Positions 22,665 through 33,250 of a DNA stretch of 64,000 nucleotides are shown in pieces. The number at the start of each line of letters is the position of its first letter. Position 1 is the first letter of the stretch. The stretch is from Podospora comata (Eukaryota; Ascomycota; Sordariomycetes; Sordariales; Podosporaceae): positions 124,001 through 188,000 of the forward strand of contig CP071494.1 in NCBI GenBank assembly GCA_017354895.1. The letters run 5' to 3'. The notes under the pieces are model-generated. The model did no database searches. It saw only the letters and a list, made by a program, of their open reading frames with translations, and was not told where the DNA came from. A program made the translations under genes and the position numbers.

Positions 22665-25088
22665 ATGGCATCTCCAAGCACGAGCACCTCCGCCTCCGGC
22701 TCGTCTCCCGGCGCCCTACCCGGTCTGGCCAAGTTTGGCTGGTGCGTGTGTTTCTTTTTGCTTGTCTTCTTTTTGGAGCCCACGGATCTGGTTTGATTTG
22801 ATCTAATCTGATCTGATCTGATCCCGTCCCCTCTTCTGTTTTGCCCAGACTAACAAACCCACGCAACCATAACAGCATCAACTGTCGGGAGCAGCATCTG
22901 AAATGTTAGTCCGGCCAGTGCAGCAGCCCGCAACATCTCCCATATGCACGGCCAAGTATTGACGAGCAGACTATAGGTGATCGAGTAACACCCACATGTG
23001 GCCGCTGCCAAACTTCAGGCCGGGCCTGTCGTCCAACCGGCCTCAAGATCCGTGTCAACACCGAGAGTAAGTTCTTGCCCTTTCTCTACTCTATTTCACA
23101 CATCATCTGAGGCTGACAGACTGCCTGCAGATGGCAAGTTTAAATTCACAAGGAAACAGAAGTGGGTCAGGTTTCCAAAACGATGTATGTCAATCCTTCT
23201 GGGTGCTGGCAGAGAGTGCCTTGGTTGCTAACGACGGCCGCGGCTGGAAAAGATGTTTGGATCGATGAGACCACGGCAGTCGGGCATGATCAGTCCAGCC
23301 CGGAAAGCGGGGCTGAAGATTTTGATACTGACTTGTTGAACTATGCTGCCTCGCCAGAGCTTACCTCGCCAGGAGGAGCGACAGCCCCGCCATCTGCTAC
23401 CCTCTCCCAGGAATCCTCAGTCCCGCCCGAGTCTAGACACTCGCCCAGTGATCTTGCCATTGTCACCAGATTCGCTGTAGACGGGCACCAGTCTGCTGTA
23501 GAAGAACAGCCGTTTGCGGTCCAACCCTCTCTTCTCAGCATTGAGGAGCCTTCCAAGTGGCCGTTACCACAGGGTACCGAAGGCCATCTCATCCGTCACT
23601 TTGTTGAAAACCTGGCCCTATGGCTCGACCTGTGCGATCCAAACCGTATGTGCGCCGTGACCTTGTCAATTCCCGTCCTGGTGTCCAGTGCAAAGCAAAA
23701 GCTAACACCAAAGAACAGAATCATTCCAGATTGAAGTGCCCCGTAGGGCTGCAAAGTCTTCCATCTTGCGAGACGCCATGTTGGCGTTATCTGCCCGGCA
23801 TCAGGCCAATACCTGTCGATCCTATTACGAGGAGCAGGCCCAGGTCTATGCTTTCCGGTGCATTGAAAACATCAACAAGATCAGCAAGTGCGGGGGTCTC
23901 GCGGTGCTGGTCAACCGCGAGCCCAGGTTGGCTGAGAACTGCTTCGCTGCAGCCATCATTCTAAGAGTCATGGAGGAAATGCAAGGTACGTCATGAATAT
24001 TGCGCATCTAGAGATAGAGACCATGGCATAGCAGAACTAAGGACATGCTGACATGGTTCCAGAGTCCCGAACTCTCTTGATGGACGAACAAGATGTCAAA
24101 AGCCACGTGCATCTCACGGGCATTCGCGGGTATACAAACAGCTATGTCTCCCGTCACAAGGGCCTCGCCCCGGGAACATTGGCCGCCGCGTCGTTTTGGG
24201 TGGGTTTGCGGCAGGATATATACTATGCTGTCATGAAAAAGGCCACGGTAAAGCTCAGCCTGGTCTCCGCGCTGCCCAGCAAAGATCCATACGAGGATAT
24301 TGAAGACGACTACTACTGGGCCAACAGAGCTGTAGTGCACTGCGCCAACGTTTTGAACTTTTGCCATGGTGACCAGGCGAACCGCACGTCTGACCGGTGG
24401 GAGGTGCTCGTCCAAGAAAATGAACATTGGGCGGCCCGAATGGGGAGGGGAGACAGCAACAAGCTGGCCATGCTGAGGGAGGAATCTGACTTTTGGGTAC
24501 CCTACGTCAAAGAAAACGACAATACCAAGCCCTTTCCAGAGATTTGGTACCTGAGAAGCTGCCAAGGTGAGGCGCACGACGCATGTTTCGAGCTCCTGTC
24601 CCTGAAGCTAACTACAAATGTTGCCGCAGTTATCGGGATGCAACACTTTCTTCTCGCCTCAGCCTTTCTGTTCTATAACAAGCCAAGGCATGGGATGGCC
24701 TCAATGGATGAGGCCCAAGCGCTGACGGTAGGTCATGTCAAAGACACCCTATAAGACGAAAGATGACCTAGCTGTTCTGATACTTGTTTGGCAGAATCAC
24801 GTTCAGGCACTGGTGCGAGAAATTTGTGGCATTGGGCTCGGAAACAAGAGCATAGCTCCAAGCATGTTCACTGCCTGCATGGCAATTGCAGCCTGTAAGA
24901 ATTTCAAACCCTTTTGCCTTTCGGTTGTGGAGGACTGGCTTGCTAACAGTCGAGTAGTCGGTCACTTGTTCAGCAGGCTCCAGGACCAGACTGCCATGCT
25001 GGCGATTCTCGAACAGACCGAGAAAGACCATGCTCGTCCCACGTTGGAGGTCCAGCAACAGATGAAGAAAGCCTGGCGCTGGCGATAA
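22665..25088 (+). CDS. Zn(II)2Cys6 fungal transcription factor
   Basis: Ten exons give 580 aa: 22665-22741, 22876-22904, 22977-23066, 23131-23184, 23253-23645, 23719-23985, 24063-24566, 24630-24727, 24795-24894 and 24958-25088. The zinc cluster spans exons 1-3, with cysteines 26, 29, 36, 43, 46 and 53 in CX2CX6CX6CX2CX6C spacing. The second intron splits the third cysteine codon. A basic linker follows (GKFKFTRKQKWVRFPKR). The middle region (FQIEVPRRAAKSSILRDAML, LSARHQ) matches the fungal transcription-factor regulatory domain. It lies between the sugar transporter and the catabolic genes, so it may control either. Small exons of 29 and 54 nt make this gene easy to mis-predict. Confidence 0.9.
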
Positions 25089-26902
25089 GGCTTGTCAATT
25101 CACATGTCTGCGGCCCTTTCAAGATGAGGGCAAATGTACTGTGTGGATGGGACAAGAGGGAATGGACAGTCTGCGTGTGTCTTGGAGTTCAGGCAGGAGG
25201 AGCGGTTTTCTCAACTAGGCCGATCGTCACTGCTGTTTTGGTCAGTGGAATCGGCACTTAGCTACGAGATCAGGTCAGCCTGTGAATCAACAACACCAGA
25301 AGCTAATGCATGTCTACTGCACGTGTAAGGCAACTTTGGTCGCCTTCATCTCGAGGTGCAGCTCGCCGCTCTTTTGTGGGTGCCACCCAACGTCGGGCCG
25401 CAACTCGTCTACGTCTACGCATAGGAGGCTGAACCTCGAACGAATGGGCGAGCTCGGTTATCACGTGGACCTCCTAGTCGGGAAAAAGAAAACGGGTGGC
25501 GGCGCGTGATGGACACAGAAATCAGGGCAGAGGAAATGGGTTTGCCATCGCTACTATTAATGCTGCCTGCCCGCATGTTGCAGGAAGCGTAGTGTATGTT
25601 TGTTACCCCCATACCACTACCTAGGACTTGGTGGTGCGGGGCGCATGCGTCCAAGCAGTGCTCCCCACCAGGGACCGGGGACCGGGGTTGGTGATGAGGC
25701 TGGCTGCTCAAGCGTCCCCCTCCCCTCCCCTCCTCGCGCAGTTTTGCCCGATTCCGAGCAATCTAGCATGTTTCTTCCGAACTGTGGATGGGAGCCCAAG
25801 AGTCCGGCTGACCTACCGGGGTAAGTTTCCTGTTCCTAGAAAGCTCAACGTCCTGTTGAGCAATTTCAGCCGATGTGTGCCGGATTGCTGGGAAGTACCC
25901 GCATCCCGGGATCGCGGGAAGGGATTCATCAGGTAGAGAGGGCACAGGACGACGGTCACGGGAGACGCATGGCACTGTCTTGGGGAGGGTGTGGGATCTT
26001 CCGAACGGCCGGGGAGATCTTATCTCGATGATGGAAACCGAGGTGCATATCCGTCCTGTCCTCCCAGCCTGGAGACTTCTACACACATACATGCTCATGC
26101 AGGTGCCCGGATACCCCCCAAAGACCAAGACAATGTCGAGTTGGAGCAAACCGCCTGCCGAAGCAAACATTGGCGCACCGGCGATGTCCCCGTACCCTAT
26201 TATGAGTCCAGATGCCGGCGTCCACACTGTGGACGCACACCCCTCGAGGCAAACATACCTGTGTTCACGACACCGAATTTCTCCATGGTCTGATCTTCTT
26301 TTCTTTTTCGTGTAGTCCTTCTCTGTGTCTCAGTACCACCCCTCCTGCTCATGTCCGTCACACTAGTCTCGTCGGTATGCTTCTTTTTCCCAGATGCCTT
26401 CCCAGGTGGTGACTGACACTTCGTTTGGGCTTGTGCGGTGAGCAATCATGCATTTCCCATTGACTCTTGAGTGACATTCTTTCCGCTCTGGGCTGGGCAT
26501 GGTGCCGTCGTTACCGCCTAGTGGCTCATGATCGATTGAGGTGCGGCTGTTCGGGGGTATAAAATGCGGTGTGCTCCGTCCATGAAGGATTGCAGTGGCT
26601 TTCTCTGTCGGCACTGGGCGTCGTTGCTATCACAGCCCACACCACATGACCGCCTGCTAGGTAGTTCGCCTGTTTGCCTTGCTGCGTTGCTCATCACGAC
26701 CTCGTGAGCTCGGGTCACATCGAGAGAGAAGACTCCCCAGGCTAGTAAGTGGTGGCTCACACTGTGGAAGTCCCTCGTTCCGTTTTCTGGCTGACTAGCC
26801 GGTCACAGTTTGTACACACACACAACAGAGCCTCCGGGCGATTACAGGTGACAAATCACACACTAGACGGTTCTTGAGCTGCAGCGCCCAGCACACCGGT
26901 CC
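25089..26902. other. 1.8-kb intergenic region
   Basis: Lies between the regulator and inositol oxygenase. Several short frames occur on both strands without recognisable features. It presumably holds the inositol oxygenase promoter. Confidence 0.5.
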
Positions 26903-27919
26903 ATGGCCCCTTCGGCGATCTTCGCTTCCGAGCAGCCGCCTCTGCTGCTGGCTGACGGTGCGGCTCTGGAAGTCATCTCTGATGCCGTCGACAAGGTCAA
27001 CAAGCTCAAGGGCCTCTCGTCGCCCATCACAGCCTACGACTCCGAGTCCAAATTTGACGTGGCCAAAGACAAGGCTTCTTTCCGCCAGTATGAAACGGCC
27101 TGTGAGCGCGTGCGCGACTTTTATTCGGAGCAGCATGCCCGGCAGACGGTGGAGCACAATCTGAGAATGAGGGCGCACTTCTTTGACCCCAAGAGGAAGC
27201 GGGAGGAGATGACCATCTGGCAGGCTATGGAGCGGCTCAACACCCTGATTGATGATTCCGATCCCGACACCGACCTGAGCCAGATCCAACACCTGCTGCA
27301 GAGTGCCGAGGCCATTCGGAGGGACGGGAAGCCGAGGTGGATGCAAGTCACGGGGCTAGTTCACGACCTGGGGAAGCTCATGCTGTTCTTCAAAGGGTGC
27401 TCGACGGGGCAGTGGGACGTCGTGGGGGACACGTTCCCTGTCGGCTGCAAATGGGATGAAAAGTGTGTCTTTGCCGAGGCGTTCGGGCAGAATCCCGACC
27501 GCGAACACCCCATCTATGGGACCAAGAATGGGATCTACACCCCCGGGAAAGGCATCGATCAGTTCATGATGAGCTGGGGGCACGATGAGTTCCTTTACCT
27601 GGTGCTCAAGGATCAAAGCGTCTTGCCCAGAGAGGCGTTGGCCATGATTCGGTACCACAGCTTCTACCCGTGGCATCACGAGGGCGCATACAAAGAGTTT
27701 ATGGCTGCCGGTGACGAGGTGCTGTTGAGGGCGGTGCAGGCGTTCAATCCTTATGATTTGTATAGCAAGACGGACGAAGAGCCGGATGTGGAAAAGATGA
27801 AGGTATGGTTTCCCCCTGTTTCTCAGCCAGAAGGAAAACTGCTAACAAAAGATGGAATACAGCCTTACTACATGGAGTTGATTGATGAATTCTTTCCGCA
27901 AAAGGTTCTCAAGTGGTAA
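26903..27919 (+). CDS. myo-Inositol oxygenase
   Basis: Di-iron enzyme that cleaves myo-inositol to D-glucuronate. Exons 26903-27802 and 27863-27919 give 318 aa. The 60-nt intron (GTATGG to TACAG) keeps the frame and has no stop, so an unspliced model would carry 20 spurious residues. All ligands known from the mouse enzyme have counterparts: His130 (IQHLLQSAEAIR), His154-Asp155 (LVHDLGKL), His227 (SWGHDEF), His252 (RYHSFYPWH) and Asp285 (NPYDLYSK). The closing PYYMELIDEFFP matches the family. It is convergent with the dehydrogenase gene, leaving 151 bp between stops. Confidence 0.96.
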   Translation: MAPSAIFASEQPPLLLADGAALEVISDAVDKVNKLKGLSSPITAYDSESKFDVAKDKASFRQYETACERVRDFYSEQHARQTVEHNLRMRAHFFDPKRKREEMTIWQAMERLNTLIDDSDPDTDLSQIQHLLQSAEAIRRDGKPRWMQVTGLVHDLGKLMLFFKGCSTGQWDVVGDTFPVGCKWDEKCVFAEAFGQNPDREHPIYGTKNGIYTPGKGIDQFMMSWGHDEFLYLVLKDQSVLPREALAMIRYHSFYPWHHEGAYKEFMAAGDEVLLRAVQAFNPYDLYSKTDEEPDVEKMKVWFPPVSQPEGKLLTKDGIQPYYMELIDEFFPQKVLKW

Positions 27920-28070
27920 CATTATGGAAGAAATCAAGGCTGGGGAGGAGAGAGGGGTTTTCGAGGAGCATAGACACATGTTGACTTGTAACTACCTAGA
28001 TAGGTGGTTTAGCTAGAATTGTTACCAAGAGTAGGAAATAGGGGTACGTAGGTAAAGTTGAAAGACATGC

Positions 28071-29175
28071 TCATTGATCATTCAACCACTTGAACACGAC
28101 CCTGGCATCCTTCCCTTTGTATCTCTCGTCCTCCATCGCCTCACTAAACGCATTCAGTGTAGGTTCGTCCAGCACTGTTCTCGCACCCACATCCCGGGCC
28201 AGCTTCGAGCCCATTCCCAACACTTTGGCACAAAGCTCTATCCTAAAACCCCCTTCGTATCCCCTGGTGCTCGGAACATTATCTTGAACCCCTGGTACCG
28301 GGTTTGACTTGCTTGTGACCCAACACTGACCCCCGGAGGCATTGATTACTTGAGTCAGTAACCGGGGATCTAACCCAGCTTTAACTCCTATGTTTAAAGC
28401 TTCGGATGCAGCCAGCGACGTTATGGCTGACAGGTAATTATTGATGATTTTGAATGCCGTGCCGGCTCCAACGTCTCCGCAAAGGAAGATACCGTCTGGA
28501 TCACCCATATGACGCAGAAAAGACTTGACGAGGGGAAACACAGAGGCGGAGAGCGGTGGTGGACAGCCGACCATAAAAGTTAGGGACTTGTTCTGAGCCC
28601 CCATAGGACCGCCGGACACAGGAGCATCCACAAAGGTTGCCCGGTTCTCGGGTATGGAGCGAGAGACGGTGAGAATTGTTGACGACTCTATTGTGCCACA
28701 TTCCATGAGCAGCTTTGAGCCACAGGCGTTATGGTCCAAAGGTTCGGAGAGTGCCGGGAGTATTCCAGTGGACGCATCGAGATAAACGGCTAGAACGGAC
28801 GAAGAGTTTGGAAGCATAGTGATGACCGTGTCCTTGGCATCAACTTTTATCAGTGAAACGTTTCACCCATGCAGCCAACGACGACCGGTGGCATCTTACA
28901 GCTTGCTTGGCTGCCTTGAATCCATTTTGTACAATCCGGACTGGACCTCTCCCCAAAACTGAGACCTCAGCCATGAACCTCTCGAGAGCATCGGTGTTGA
29001 CGTCACAGATGAGGAGCGTCTTGTCAGAACCCAGACCAGCCCGAAGGTTCCTGGCCATGGGATAACCCATCACGCCCAGACCTGGTTTGCTTTCATTAGG
29101 ACCCCTCGGGGCTACGCCATTCAGCGGGATGATAAACATACCGATAAACGCCACCGTATCCTTGGGAGATGACAT
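28071..29175 (-). CDS. Beta-hydroxyacid dehydrogenase (3-hydroxyisobutyrate dehydrogenase family), copy 1
   Basis: Exons 29175-29142, 29081-28900 and 28832-28071 give 325 aa. The NAD-binding Rossmann motif FIGLGVMGYPMARNL is at residues 10-24 and is restored by intron 1. The substrate motif DAPVSGG is at 141-147. The catalytic lysine is K200 in GAGTAFKIINN. The family reduces or oxidises short 3-hydroxyacids such as 3-hydroxyisobutyrate or tartronate semialdehyde; the substrate here is unknown. Intron 2 (28833-28899) needs an AAG 3' splice site (GCCAAG) to keep frame and give ADTVITMLP. The copy at 35679 has the same feature. The upstream neighbour on the same strand is the MBL-fold gene. Confidence 0.88.
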
Positions 29176-29828
29176 GGCAGAACCTGATGCTGGTAAAGTA
29201 ATGATGTTTGCTCGCCACACTAAATGGTGTTCTGGCCGAGAGCGGAGGGGCTTCAGTGATGTTCTCAAAAGGTCGCCGTGAACGCAACACCAACACCACG
29301 AGAAACAACGACTTCCGATAGACATCTACATGTACCTGTGGTTTGACAAACAACCACATTTCCTAAAAAAATCCCCGATCCGTCCCGTCCTGTTCCGTGG
29401 AAAACCATTGCCAGAAGATAACTGCCGATCTGTGGCCCAGAGCCGTCTGCTCGGCATGTAGATCGTATGTATGGCTGGGAATGAGGGGGATCAGAAGACA
29501 CTGCATATCCCCCACATCTGCAATGCAGCAAGAGCAAACGGGTGATTCATGCGTCACCTTGCAGTGTCTTGGATGAAAGAATCGAGCTCTGTGCCGCGAA
29601 GAAGACCAAACACCAGATTTCCGAGGTGGCACAATTATCGTGGGCTCGAGAAGCGAAAACCGGGTAGGCGGAATTGACGGGCAGGAACTAGTTCACCGCC
29701 ACAGTTTGACGACATATGCTTGCTAGTAGTACAAGATGGCTGTGATTGGTGATGCGCTTCTCACATGTTTATCTTCAACCGAACTATCTCTTTTCTGTAC
29801 GACATGCGACAAACATGGCTCGCGGCTG
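29176..29828. other. Intergenic, no gene seen
   Basis: 650 bp between two minus-strand genes. It should hold the dehydrogenase promoter. No conserved frame. Confidence 0.5.
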
Positions 29829-30815
29829 CTACAATTTTCCCGGCCAGAACCGGTGTTTGTTTCTTTCCCTCCAGGCTCCGTCGTGAGCGACAACCACTTC
29901 TGTCTCAACAGGCCGTTGACAGCTTTCAACAAAGTCTCTGATTCTGTCAAGCGAGGTGGCGGCAGCCCCGGTGTCAACATGCACACTTCTCAGCCCTCCC
30001 CTTCCATCCGGATACATTGCAATCCCCTTGTCTCCTGCCAGAATACGTGGGTCATGGCAGCAATCGCCTCCTAAGTAAACATACTTTGAGTTGGCAACCT
30101 GGCAAAGCAGATTGACATGTCCATGGAGATGACCTGGGGTGTCAATGACCGTGACAGACCCATCCCCGAACAAGTCCAACGTGGACGAAAAGGTGAATCG
30201 AGGCCTCCAGGTCCAGTTATCAGCATCTAAATAGGGCGCGATGCGAGCCAGTGCTGGGTCTGATGGCCGTGTCCTTTGGGGTCGACCACTTCCAACCCCG
30301 GACAGGGAAACAGGCGGTAGTTCTATTGTTCGATCGGACGGCAACTCGTCGTCGTTGAAGAGATCAGCTGGGTAGAGCGGGCCGTCCCCATTTTTGAGGA
30401 GATCCAGGGTGCCGGCACCAACGAGGAATGTGGCCGAGGAAAAGTCTGACGGTGTGCCAACATGATCCCAGTGTACATGACTTAGCATCACTAGGTCGAT
30501 ATCTTTCGGAGTGATGGTGGCACTGCCAGATAGCAGGCTCTCCCTGCAGTCTGGAGATACAATAACAGGTTGTCGTTCAGCAATGTGTGCTTGCTGAGAG
30601 GGGGTGTATCTTTCGATATCTCGTTTTACCCCAAGGTCGAATAACATCCGAGTAGGTCTTGTTTTTCCAGGAGCGCAGTGTTGAATGAGAAAGGAGAGAG
30701 ACGGGACAGTGGTACGCTTCTCGGAGTCAGCGTCGGTAACGAACAATCGCTCTGGCAGTGTGAGGTGGCCTGCGTCCAGGGCCGAGATCGTGACGGTTAC
30801 TGGTGAGGACTCCAT
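29829..30815 (-). CDS. Metallo-beta-lactamase-fold hydrolase, lactonase-like
   Basis: Single exon, 328 aa. It has the full metal-binding set of the MBL fold: HVHWDH at residues 113-118, His229 in the DTPGH segment, Asp251 in GGDCCHD and a late His at about 311 (VVAHDGAW). The pattern, with a single domain and a tail at KHRFWPG, is closest to the AttM/AiiA-type N-acyl-homoserine-lactone or gamma-butyrolactone lactonases, so hydrolysis of a lactone or lactam is the best guess. It shares a 306-bp divergent promoter with the alcohol dehydrogenase. A decayed relative lies at 34479-35489. Confidence 0.9.
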   Translation of the reverse strand: MESSPVTVTISALDAGHLTLPERLFVTDADSEKRTTVPSLSFLIQHCAPGKTRPTRMLFDLGVKRDIERYTPSQQAHIAERQPVIVSPDCRESLLSGSATITPKDIDLVMLSHVHWDHVGTPSDFSSATFLVGAGTLDLLKNGDGPLYPADLFNDDELPSDRTIELPPVSLSGVGSGRPQRTRPSDPALARIAPYLDADNWTWRPRFTFSSTLDLFGDGSVTVIDTPGHLHGHVNLLCQVANSKYVYLGGDCCHDPRILAGDKGIAMYPDGRGGLRSVHVDTGAAATSLDRIRDFVESCQRPVETEVVVAHDGAWRERNKHRFWPGKL

Positions 30816-31121
30816 AATGGAAGAGACGAAAAAGTGAAAATGGAAGTCAAGTTTTGCTTCAAAGTATTTTGTTTCGCTTTTCTGTGAGAAGATAGTCAGC
30901 TGGTAGAATTGGGGGGGAAATTACGGAAAACACTACTGACTCCGAGGAAGCAGAGCAGTCCCACCAAGCCACAGACAGGTACTGCTGTGACTTGTAGCTA
31001 TATAGCGGCATTCCGAAATTGTTGGAGGTAGCATCACCTATTTTCTGCCAAGTCGAGCGCGTCCTTACGTTTTCATCTCTCCTCAAAGTTGTGAAGTCGT
31101 CTTCACTGGCTCAAATTCAGA
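30816..31121. promoter_or_regulatory. Divergent promoter: MBL hydrolase / alcohol dehydrogenase
   Basis: 306 bp between the two starts, so the genes are probably co-regulated. No binding motif could be assigned. Confidence 0.55.
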
Positions 31122-32285
31122 ATGGATTCCTCTATGCTCCCCAACGAAATGAAAGCCCAAATCCTCCCATCATTCAACGCACCATATCGACTCACCACAC
31201 TACCGCTTCCGAGTTTCACAGCCGATAGCCCCCATGAAATGCTCGTTAGAGTTCTGGCTGCATCGTACTGCCACACAGACCTCGTGCTGGCCCAAGGCCA
31301 AATGCCCCCCTTCCCACCTTCATTTCCTCACATTGGATGCCATGAGTTTTCAGGCGTCGTGGTGTCCCTCCCAGAGCACTCTTCATCTCAATACAGGATC
31401 GGTGACCGGGTCGGCGTTCCAGGTCGCTCATTCCGCCCCTGCGGAAAGTGTTTTGAATGCTCGCGCGAGCCAGACAACGATAAAAACATTTATGTGGACG
31501 GTGGGGGATACAGTGTCTACTGTACCTCGGCGGGCAACCACGGAATCTCGACCCCGGGTGGGTTTCGAGAATTCGCGATTGTTGATAGTCGACAGGTCAC
31601 ATCGCTGCCAGACAGCATTTCGGCAGTCCAAGGAGCAAGCTTGATGTGCGCGGGGCTCACCATTTATGCTGCCATTAAAAATTGCGGTTTGGAAAGAGGA
31701 CAAAAGGTGGGCATCATGGGCTGCGGTGGTGGGCTGGGACATCTTGGGCTCCAGTTTGCGGCCAAGATGGGACTGGGCGTGATTGGTGTTGATGTTGCGG
31801 ATGAACCGTTGCGTGTATCAGGGGAGATTGCGGAAACATTGCGCCAGAAAGAGGGCCTCTCTGTGAGAATCGTGGATGCGAGGATTTCACGAGCCGAGGA
31901 TATTGTCCAGGAGATGGGGAAAGAGGATCAAAGGCAAGACAGGAGCAACATGGGCCTTGATGCGGTCATAGTCTTGCCTGAAAGCCAAAGAGCTATGGAC
32001 TATGGCATCTCTTTCCTTCGAGCTCACGGAAGATGCATCCTGGTTTCGTTTCCCGCTAATGGGTTTCATATTTCTGCCCGAGACGTGGTCTTCAGGGACA
32101 TTTCTATCAGAGGTAGTCTTGTAGGGAGCAACAGGATGCTGAGGGAAATGGTCATGTTTGCGGCGGAGCATAATGTCCAGGCACGGATCAAGAGTTACCC
32201 CTTGAAGAAACTAAACGATCTTGTGCTGGAGTACAAGAAGGGAAAGGGTGGCAAGCTGGTGATAGACATGTCACTGGATGATTGA
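31122..32285 (+). CDS. Zinc-dependent alcohol dehydrogenase (MDR family)
   Basis: Single exon, 387 aa. Catalytic zinc ligands appear as Cys50-His51 (YCHTD), His74-Glu75 (GCHEF) and Cys176 (MCAGLT). Structural zinc cysteines are 107, 110 and 113 (CGKCFEC), with Cys134 displaced by an unusual insertion of about 20 residues (SREPDNDKNIYVDGGGYSVY). The Rossmann motif GCGGGLGHLG starts at residue 200. It belongs with the yeast ADH1-type medium-chain dehydrogenases, oxidising an alcohol or reducing an aldehyde with NAD(P). Its end is 89 bp from the convergent carboxymuconolactone-decarboxylase-like gene. Confidence 0.93.
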   Translation: MDSSMLPNEMKAQILPSFNAPYRLTTLPLPSFTADSPHEMLVRVLAASYCHTDLVLAQGQMPPFPPSFPHIGCHEFSGVVVSLPEHSSSQYRIGDRVGVPGRSFRPCGKCFECSREPDNDKNIYVDGGGYSVYCTSAGNHGISTPGGFREFAIVDSRQVTSLPDSISAVQGASLMCAGLTIYAAIKNCGLERGQKVGIMGCGGGLGHLGLQFAAKMGLGVIGVDVADEPLRVSGEIAETLRQKEGLSVRIVDARISRAEDIVQEMGKEDQRQDRSNMGLDAVIVLPESQRAMDYGISFLRAHGRCILVSFPANGFHISARDVVFRDISIRGSLVGSNRMLREMVMFAAEHNVQARIKSYPLKKLNDLVLEYKKGKGGKLVIDMSLDD

Positions 32286-32374
32286 GATTGCAACGTGTAC
32301 CTATTTGACCATTCTGTAACAAAAGTGGAGCCGTTACCCCTTAAGGCCTGAGCCCCTGAACTCTTTGACTGATA

Positions 32375-32821
32375 TCACACTGCCTTGTTACCCAGTTCCC
32401 TATCTTTCTCTCCCTTATCCGCCATCTCATTCAGAACCTTCTCAGCCACTTTCATGGCGTCCACCCCGGCCGGCACACCACAGTAAGTCGTGCAGTGTAG
32501 AATGGCCTCCCTGATTTCCACCTCAGTCAAGCCGTTGTTTCTTGCACCACGAATATGCACAGCCAGCTCGGGGGCTCGGTTCAACGCCATGAGCATGCCA
32601 ATATTGAGTAGTGACCTCTGTTTCCTCGTTAAGCCATCGCGTGTCCAAGCCCAGCCCCAGCACCACTCCGTGACGAGCTCTTGTCCGGGACGGGAAAATT
32701 CGGTCGATCCGTTTGCCAGGGTGTTCTCAACATATTCGGTTCCGACTACTTCGCGTCGCACCTTCAAGCCTTCTTCAAAGAGCTGTCGATGGAGGGGAGC
32801 TAACTTGGGGTTGGTCGACAT
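32375..32821 (-). CDS. Carboxymuconolactone decarboxylase-like protein, single domain
   Basis: Single exon, 148 aa from the ATG giving [18 protein letters not shown]. It is typical for the PcaC/AhpD-like superfamily: [15 protein letters not shown], then [21 protein letters not shown], then the signature [19 protein letters not shown] and a C-terminal helix. The spacing and the length of about 130-150 aa match bacterial 4-carboxymuconolactone decarboxylase. In fungi such proteins often act on lactone or aromatic breakdown products, but the substrate is not known here. The frame continues 42 codons upstream of the chosen start without family resemblance. Confidence 0.92.
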   Translation of the reverse strand: MSTNPKLAPLHRQLFEEGLKVRREVVGTEYVENTLANGSTEFSRPGQELVTEWCWGWAWTRDGLTRKQRSLLNIGMLMALNRAPELAVHIRGARNNGLTEVEIREAILHCTTYCGVPAGVDAMKVAEKVLNEMADKGEKDRELGNKAV

Positions 32822-33250
32822 CTTGCAACCGATACTGGCGTAGATTTGGAGGTGGAAAGGCAAGAGGCAATAAGTCAAGGGGAATTGATAGCAAGACGAA
32901 GGAATAGGGTAATGAAAGGGATGCCGAGAAATTACAAGCATTATCAAAACTTCAAGTGAGGGGGGAAGGTGCAGTCCTTTTCCAAGACTCGGAGTTGCTT
33001 TTTATGCCCGAGTGGGGGTCATTCAGCAGTGAATCGCACCATTTTAAACTCATACCTGGACATGTAATACCGTAAGGTACAAAGTATCAAAGTAAATGTG
33101 TATCGCACACGTGCATTTATTTAACATGGACATTTCACGGTATATCAATAAGAACTACCTAATCAATAGCTGAAAAGGAAAGCAGCAGAAACACTCAGTA
33201 ATCGGTTCCGAACCTGAAATAATATGCAACCGTCATCAGATCTGGCACCC
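32822..33250. other. Intergenic, no gene seen
   Basis: 429 bp between two same-strand genes, rather AT-rich from about 33000 to 33240. Presumed promoter of the single-domain gene and terminator of the next. Confidence 0.5.

Noticed and set aside
22320-22796. Poly-Gln/poly-Ser protein encoded across the CAG repeat
   Set aside because: Several overlapping frames are open there, but none joins the zinc-cluster exons; this is the leader of the regulator gene.
27803-27862. Continuous reading frame through the inositol oxygenase end (338 aa)
   Set aside because: The 60 bases have donor, branch (GCTAAC) and acceptor signals and break the family motif DVEKMKPYYMELIDEF, so they are an intron.
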